A stretch of 42,827 nucleotides of DNA from positions 1 through 42,827 of the forward strand of contig DASTZC010000146.1 in the NCBI GenBank assembly GCA_035764505.1, in the 5' to 3' direction. The notes beneath the pieces were generated by a model, which was not told the origin of the DNA, made no database searches, and saw only the letters and a list, made by a program, of their open reading frames with translations. This DNA is from Candidatus Polarisedimenticolia bacterium. GTDB lineage: Bacteria; Acidobacteriota; Polarisedimenticolia; Gp22-AA2; AA152. The position numbers and the translations under genes are program-made. Shown here piece after piece: positions 40,476 to 42,827 of this stretch (the first letter of the stretch is position 1; every line of letters starts with the position of its first letter).

Positions 40476-40811
40476 CTACGTCTCCGAGAGCTTGACGATC
40501 TGCGAGATGGCGGCCGAAAGGCGGTTCCAGTTCGCCGCCTCGGCGTCGAGCTGCTTCCGGCCCATCCGGGTAATGGAATAGAACTTCGCCCGTCGGTTGT
40601 TCTCCGTCTGCTTCCACTCCGCCTTGATCCAGCCCTCCTGCTCGAGCTTGTGCAGGGCCGGATAGAGGGAGCCTTCGCTCACCTGGAGGACGTCTCCGGA
40701 GAACGATTTGATCCGCAGGCTGATGGCCCACCCGTGCATCGGCTCCAAAGCAAGAATCTTGAGGAGCAGAAGATCGAGGGTGCCCTGGACGAGGTCGGTT
40801 GGTTTGCTCAT
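40476..40811 (-). CDS. PadR-family transcriptional regulator
   Basis: The 111-residue protein has the PadR winged-helix pattern: 'LVQGTLDLLLLKILALEPMHGWAIS', 'VSEGSLYPALHKLEQEGWIKAEW' and 'NRRAKFYSITRMGRKQL'. The acidobacterial PadR group pairs with ADOP permeases, as here. It is short, without the C-terminal dimer domain of classic PadR. A strong inverted repeat lies just upstream of its ATG, which suggests self-repression of the PadR-ADOP operon. The ribosome site is weak. Confidence 0.94.
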   Translation of the reverse strand: MSKPTDLVQGTLDLLLLKILALEPMHGWAISLRIKSFSGDVLQVSEGSLYPALHKLEQEGWIKAEWKQTENNRRAKFYSITRMGRKQLDAEAANWNRLSAAISQIVKLSET

Positions 40812-40819
40812 CTCGGTAT

Positions 40820-40850
40820 CCGAGGGGAGTCTACAACAGACTCCTCTCGG
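40820..40850 (-). promoter_or_regulatory. Inverted repeat, candidate PadR operator
   Basis: CCGAGGGGAGTCT (40820-40832), spacer ACAAC, and AGACTCCTCTCGG (40838-40850) match at 12 of 13 positions. It begins 8 bp upstream of the PadR start codon. A second small palindrome, CTCGG-TAT-CCGAG, overlaps its left end. It is a good candidate for autorepression. Confidence 0.55.
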
Positions 40851-40957
40851 TAAGCAAGGGGAGATTTCGATCGCGGCTGGCGGGGGACGGGAAGGAGGCT
40901 ATACGGGTTGATCCGCTATCGAGGAGAGGTTCCGTACTCCGAGGATCCGGCCAGGAG

Positions 40958-42827
40958 TCATTCTCGGCGATCGCGCTTCAGTTCTTCGATAATCCAGCTG
41001 TTCTCCTCGATCAGATCCTCGGCGTCCCCGATGCGAGCATAGCTCAGGAGTCCTTGACGGTTCAGGAACCAGGTCGTCGGATAGGACTCGATCTTCGCCT
41101 TGTCCACGTAATCGCTCTCCAGCAGGACGGGTACGGTGATGCCGTTCCGCTTCAGCCATTTCTCGAGCTTCGGCGCGGGATCGAAAGTGTCGATCGCCAC
41201 GATGGCGACATCAGGATCGTTTCGGTACTTGTCGGCCAGCTTCTGGAAGTCCGGCATCGCGGCGACACACGACCCGCACCAGATCCCCCAGAAGTCGATG
41301 ACGGCGACCCGGCCCTTCAGGTCCTCGGAGGAAAAGCCCGGTCCATCGAGGGACTTGAAGCGAAAGGGAAGAATCGCGCGGGCCGGCTGAATGCGGGTGG
41401 CGAGTAGGCGCTCTCGTTTCAGGGCGCGTCCCTTGGCAAATACCGCCTTGGCGTATCGGTCATACCCCGTCATGTCGGTATGGTCCCGCCGGTAGAGATC
41501 CTCCAGCGCCGGTGTGCAGGGGTTGTCGCTTCGGGGAGGGATGAGCCCGCACTCGGCGAGGAGATCCTCGGCCCTCGCCCGCTCGCCGCGCGCCAGGGCC
41601 AGCTCCGCGCGGTGGTAGAGGTTTTCACGGTCGCCGGGGCTCATCTCGTGAGCCATTTTCAATTCCTTCTCAGCCGCCTCGATTCGGCCCTGCCTGAGGA
41701 GGACCCACCCGAGAGCATCGTGCAGCCGGGCAACGTGGCCGCGCGCCGAGTCGAGATAGATCGCATTCGGATCGCGGCTCTTTTCGGCGAGCTTCTTTTC
41801 GGCCTGTTCCAGCGCCGCTCGCGCCATCTGCTCCGTGCGGTCGAGGGCGATCCTGCGGCTCGCAAGCTCGTTCAGACCCCTGGTGTCGGAGCCTTGGGTC
41901 GCATCACCATGATCCACCAACCCCCGGACGAGCTGCTCGAGTTTTTTCTCGTCGTAACCGGGATCGCTCCTGGCCATCTCGAACAGAACCATGTAGGCAT
42001 AGCCCAAGGTATAGCCTTGAGCCGGACCGTTGTCGGGATGGGGCTTTTCGACATATTTCCAGAGGAACTCCTTGAAGCCCCCGCCCATCTCGCGATCCAG
42101 ACTTTCCGGAGTCGGGTGGATTTCTTCCACCGCCAGATTCACGGCAGGCCCCTCTTGGGGAGGTTTCCCCCGGTCCCGGTTCCAGAGGTCTAGCGACTGG
42201 GCAATCCTCGCCAATCGGTCCGATACGACAGCGTCCTCCCAGCCGGAATCGGGATAGCTTCGCAGAAGAAGTTCCTCGAGGTCACGCTGCTTGTCGGGAA
42301 GGCCCAGCTTGCCATACGCACGCGCAGCGCGCCAGAGGGCCCATGGGAAATCCGCGCTTCGGGCCACCACGGCACCCATGTCCTTTACGACCGCTTCACG
42401 GCGCGATGCCTGCTGCGAAGGATCCAGGTTTGCAACGGCCTGCCAGTACTCCACATGCGCCGGGATCGTATCGGGCGCCAGCTTGATGGCTCTTTCCAGC
42501 AGAGGGAGAGCTTTCTCCGGCTCGCCGCCGCGAGATAGATAGAGACCGGCCAGGCTGTGCGCCTTGTAATTCGTCGGATCGATCCGGCGCGCCTCCTCCA
42601 GGGTCGCGAGCGCCGCGGCGACCCGTTGCGGATCGTTGTGTACCTGCGAGCCGAGGAATTCCTGTGCTCCCGCCTTGACGACGAGCAGGTCGGCAGGGTT
42701 CTCCACCTCGTGGCGGTGGTCATCCACGAACTTGATTGCCTCTTCGACATGCTCGGGGTGCTCGTAATCGGATGACAACGCGCTTGCCCGCAGCCATAGG
42801 AAGTCGGGGTTTCGCGGCATCATGGCA
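40958..42827 (-). CDS. TPR protein with a C-terminal TlpA-like thioredoxin domain (partial)
   Basis: The frame stays open to the right edge, so the N-terminal part, probably with a signal peptide, is missing; the Met at 42823 is an internal residue or only a possible start. About 470 residues of tetratricopeptide-type helices (for example 'PTNYKAHSLAGLYLSRGGEPEKALPLLERAIKLAPD' and 'DALGWVLLRQGRIEAAEKELKMAHEMSPGD') are followed by a redoxin/TlpA domain. This has VIDFWGIWCGSCVAAMPDF with the CGSC redox pair and the cis-Pro region YPTTWFLN. The combination suggests a periplasmic thiol-disulfide protein that docks partners through the TPR part. It is the neighbour of PadR on the same strand but separated by 146 bp. 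Confidence 0.88.
   Translation of the reverse strand, partial: AMMPRNPDFLWLRASALSSDYEHPEHVEEAIKFVDDHRHEVENPADLLVVKAGAQEFLGSQVHNDPQRVAAALATLEEARRIDPTNYKAHSLAGLYLSRGGEPEKALPLLERAIKLAPDTIPAHVEYWQAVANLDPSQQASRREAVVKDMGAVVARSADFPWALWRAARAYGKLGLPDKQRDLEELLLRSYPDSGWEDAVVSDRLARIAQSLDLWNRDRGKPPQEGPAVNLAVEEIHPTPESLDREMGGGFKEFLWKYVEKPHPDNGPAQGYTLGYAYMVLFEMARSDPGYDEKKLEQLVRGLVDHGDATQGSDTRGLNELASRRIALDRTEQMARAALEQAEKKLAEKSRDPNAIYLDSARGHVARLHDALGWVLLRQGRIEAAEKELKMAHEMSPGDRENLYHRAELALARGERARAEDLLAECGLIPPRSDNPCTPALEDLYRRDHTDMTGYDRYAKAVFAKGRALKRERLLATRIQPARAILPFRFKSLDGPGFSSEDLKGRVAVIDFWGIWCGSCVAAMPDFQKLADKYRNDPDVAIVAIDTFDPAPKLEKWLKRNGITVPVLLESDYVDKAKIESYPTTWFLNRQGLLSYARIGDAEDLIEENSWIIEELKRDRRE

Noticed and set aside
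1-42827. CRISPR array, insertion sequence, prophage or plasmid features
   Set aside because: No regularly spaced repeats, transposase, integrase, phage structural or replication genes were seen.

Overview
The window is about 42.8 kb of GC-rich bacterial chromosome, densely coding, with no rRNA, intact tRNA, CRISPR array or insertion sequence that I can see. The best lineage guess is Acidobacteriota or a close relative. The reasons are the PadR regulator paired with an 898-residue duplicated orphan ABC permease (the ADOP family), several secreted proteins of types common in that phylum (PEGA, BON, TPR plus thioredoxin), and a Gram-negative envelope (alginate-export-type barrel, TolC, Rieske with a Tat signal). 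This is inference from gene families, not a phylogeny. Both ends cut genes: the arylsulfatase lacks its N-terminal part and the last TPR/thioredoxin protein is open at the right edge.

Region 1 (1-6.3 kb): the C-terminal part of an arylsulfatase, a DUF2249-hemerythrin protein, an alginate-export-type outer-membrane barrel and a Ca2+-type P-ATPase. Region 2 (6.4-15 kb) is the most interesting. A Crp/Fnr-family regulator is divergent from an apparent operon of a radical SAM/SPASM protein, a multidomain NnrS-like membrane protein and a second NnrS/heme-copper-oxidase-like membrane protein. It faces a convergent three-gene operon of Rieske protein, b6-type cytochrome b fused to subunit IV, and an octaheme hydroxylamine-oxidoreductase-like cytochrome. 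TGAT-N4-ATCA sites, the Fnr/Dnr type of operator, lie in the regulator/radical SAM intergenic region and upstream of the hemerythrin gene. I read the region as a respiratory and nitrosative-stress island that may couple the quinone pool to nitrogen-oxide chemistry.

Region 3 (15.3-28 kb): a membrane glycosyltransferase of the ArnT/PMT type; a copper/silver-type RND efflux operon (small Cys-rich protein, outer-membrane factor, adaptor, pump); a BolA plus CGFS-glutaredoxin pair for iron-sulfur handling; a tiny zinc-ribbon protein; glutamate dehydrogenase; a secreted Pro/Lys-rich protein; and a His-rich outer-membrane barrel. Region 4 (28.2-31.5 kb): a methyltransferase and two GT4 glycosyltransferases in a tight operon, probably for surface polysaccharide. 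Region 5 (31.5-42.8 kb): a small conserved hypothetical, a secreted alpha/beta hydrolase, a PEGA protein, an ECF sigma/membrane partner/secreted protein trio with overlapping genes, a two-BON-domain lipoprotein, the ADOP permease with its PadR regulator, and the TPR-thioredoxin protein.

A hairpin-forming dispersed repeat of about 65 bp occurs four times: two copies in tandem between the convergent operons at 11.7-11.9 kb and two in inverted orientation at 34.5-35.0 kb. It looks like a REP- or MITE-like element of this genome that no gene explains.
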